The translations under genes were made by a program, and so were the position numbers. A stretch of 7,567 nucleotides of DNA from CAVYHJ01 sp963768165 [NCBI: uncultured bacterium] (lineage in GTDB: Bacteria; UBP4; UBA4092), in contig CAVYHJ010000010.1 in assembly GCA_963768165.1 (NCBI GenBank), forward strand, positions 1 to 7,567, in the 5' to 3' direction. The notes under the pieces are model-generated. The model was not told the origin of the DNA. It worked only from the letters and a program-made list of their open reading frames with translations, and ran no database searches. This document shows, piece by piece, positions 6,010 through 7,567 of the stretch; the first letter of the stretch is position 1; each line of letters begins with the position of its first letter.

Positions 6010-7535
6010 TGGGAACAGAACATTGGATAGTGACATCTCTTGGCGATATAGCAACACACCCTCAATATGGATGGACTACGAAAGCAACAAATAAAGGAAA
6101 TTATAAATATTTTAGAACAACAGACATTGATGATCCTATTCAATGGGACAAAGTCCCTTATTGTACTGATTTACCTCATAACCTCCAAGATTATACTATT
6201 CAAAAAAACGATATTCTTGTTTCGAGAGCAGGTTCTGTCGGTTTAAGTATTAGGATAAATGAAAACCATCCAGATACATTATTTGCATCTTACCTAATTC
6301 GTTTCAAACCAATTGATCCTATAGATTCAAAATTATTAAAATATTATTTTCAAACTAAAGAATATTGGGCATTTATTTATGATTTTCAAGCAGGGATTGC
6401 AGTACCTAATGTTAATGCAACAAAGCTATCTAGTTTACCATTTCCACTCCCTCCTATTGGTGAACAAAAGCGTATTGTTGAAAAACTCGATACTATTTTA
6501 CCTATAGTAAAAAGTATTAAAGCACGACTGGATAAGATTCCCAAACTCCTCAAAAAATTCCGCCAAAGCATCCTCTCCGCTGCCTGTTCCGGGAAACTAA
6601 CGGAAGTCTGGAGGGTGAATAATCCTAAATTAGAAAATGCTTCGTTATTTTTTAGTAAAATAAATCTTAAAAGAATTGATTGCTATAATAAAAGAATAAT
6701 ATCTTCAAAACAATCAAAATTATCAAAACCAAAAAGACCAGTAAATTTAAGTGAAAAACTATTTCTTGAAAATATAGAGAACTTCGAAGAAATTCCTAGT
6801 AGTTGGTTTTTTTTACCATTGGCAAAAATTACAGGAAATGAAAATGATTGTCTAGTGGACGGACCTTTTGGTACTTCTATAAATGTTAAGAACGATTATA
6901 TGGAAACTGGTATTCCTGTTATTAGAATTAATAATATACGTCCATTTAAATTCGTTCCTGTTAACTTAAAATATATAACACATAAAAAATTCATTGAATT
7001 AAAAAGACACAATATTATAAATAATGACATTTTGTTAGTTAAGGTTGGTGCCACAATTGGTGATTGTTGTATATATAGCTTCAATTTAGAAGGACTTTTA
7101 TCAACAACTGGTTCTTGCAGAATTAGGATTGATAATGAAGTTACAATCAGTAGATTTGTTTGTATAGTCTTGAATAACTTTAAAAACTATTTACAGAACT
7201 TATCCTCAGAAATGGCACAGCCATTTTTGAATATGGATAAAATAAAAAATTTGCCATTTCCTTTACCTCCTTTAAAAGAACAACAGGAAATCGTATGTCG
7301 GGTAGAAAAACTTTTCAAATTAGCAGATAGTCTTGAAGCAAAATACAAACTTGCCATGGAACGGGTAGATAAAATTGAACAATCCGTTCTTGCTAAAGCC
7401 TTTCGCGGAGAATTGGTAGACCCCGACCCCAACGACGAACCTGCAGAACAATTACTGGCAAGAATACTCGAAGAAAAAGCAATACTTGAATCTAATGGAA
7501 AAGGTAGAAAGAAGAAGAAATTGGTAAATCGTTAA
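6009..7535 (+). CDS. hsdS: Type I specificity subunit HsdS with two target-recognition domains
   Basis: HsdS reads the two halves of the bipartite DNA target for both methylation and restriction. The predicted 508 residues show the classic duplicated layout. TRD1 spans about 1-142 (YGWTTKA, RTTDIDD, NDILVSRAGSVG). The first conserved helical spacer spans about 143-200 (LPFPLPPIGEQKRIVEKL to RQSILSAACSGKLTE). TRD2 spans about 260-414 (DGPFGTSI, IPVIRINNI, NDILLVKVGATIGD). The second spacer spans about 415-470 (LPFPLPPLKEQQEIV to QSVLAKAFRGELV), followed by a basic tail (GRKKKKLVNR). LPFPLPP recurs exactly at 143-149 and 415-421. I use the ATG at 6009, which shares its A with the hsdM stop (TGATG) and has GGGGGA at 5997-6002 before it; an in-frame TTG at 6006 is the alternative. 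Full length, two TRDs and no frameshift suggest it is functional. The target sequence cannot be read from the protein. Confidence 0.95.
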   Translation: MGTEHWIVTSLGDIATHPQYGWTTKATNKGNYKYFRTTDIDDPIQWDKVPYCTDLPHNLQDYTIQKNDILVSRAGSVGLSIRINENHPDTLFASYLIRFKPIDPIDSKLLKYYFQTKEYWAFIYDFQAGIAVPNVNATKLSSLPFPLPPIGEQKRIVEKLDTILPIVKSIKARLDKIPKLLKKFRQSILSAACSGKLTEVWRVNNPKLENASLFFSKINLKRIDCYNKRIISSKQSKLSKPKRPVNLSEKLFLENIENFEEIPSSWFFLPLAKITGNENDCLVDGPFGTSINVKNDYMETGIPVIRINNIRPFKFVPVNLKYITHKKFIELKRHNIINNDILLVKVGATIGDCCIYSFNLEGLLSTTGSCRIRIDNEVTISRFVCIVLNNFKNYLQNLSSEMAQPFLNMDKIKNLPFPLPPLKEQQEIVCRVEKLFKLADSLEAKYKLAMERVDKIEQSVLAKAFRGELVDPDPNDEPAEQLLARILEEKAILESNGKGRKKKKLVNR

Positions 7536-7567
7536 AATCTAAAAACGGAGAGTTTATTTTACCTTCT

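Overview
The window is bacterial DNA with dense, intron-free genes, Shine-Dalgarno sites and sigma70-like promoters. It is AT-rich overall. The host cannot be named from the sequence. A signal peptide followed by TPR and jelly-roll-like sequence in the left-hand gene, and spacer repeats of the 'GTCATT-CCCGCG...AATCCAG' kind, would suit a Gram-negative or candidate-phylum environmental bacterium, but this is only a guess.

Left part (1-1515), all minus strand: first, the N-terminal 316 codons of an exported TPR protein that runs off the left edge; then a gap of about 160 bases with possible promoter elements; then a strong rho-independent terminator (1111-1143) that closes a small stand-alone gene (1171-1515). 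That gene encodes a 114-residue protein with a good ribosome binding site. It resembles a poorly characterised family of small phage-associated proteins. Its function is unknown.

Middle (1516-1917): a divergent spacer with no convincing gene. It holds degenerate dispersed-repeat remnants (1696-1778), a short tandem direct repeat (1809-1832) and a plausible sigma70 promoter (1849-1877) pointing at the operon on the right.

Right part (1918-7535), plus strand: a complete, apparently intact type I restriction-modification operon in the order hsdR-hsdM-hsdS. HsdR carries the PD-(D/E)xK nuclease and the SF2 translocase motor. HsdM carries the N6-adenine methyltransferase motifs. HsdS has two target-recognition domains and two conserved spacer repeats. 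The genes are tightly packed: a 9-base gap between hsdR and hsdM, and a 1-base overlap between hsdM and hsdS. They should therefore be co-transcribed and translationally linked. Together they should form an M2S methyltransferase, and with HsdR an R2M2S enzyme that methylates a bipartite host site and cleaves unmodified invading DNA.

I found no clear sign of an undescribed system. The most informative points are the base-composition mosaic inside hsdS, the orphan phage-like small gene, and the uncertain translation start of hsdR. The last 32 bases (7536-7567) show no gene or terminator.
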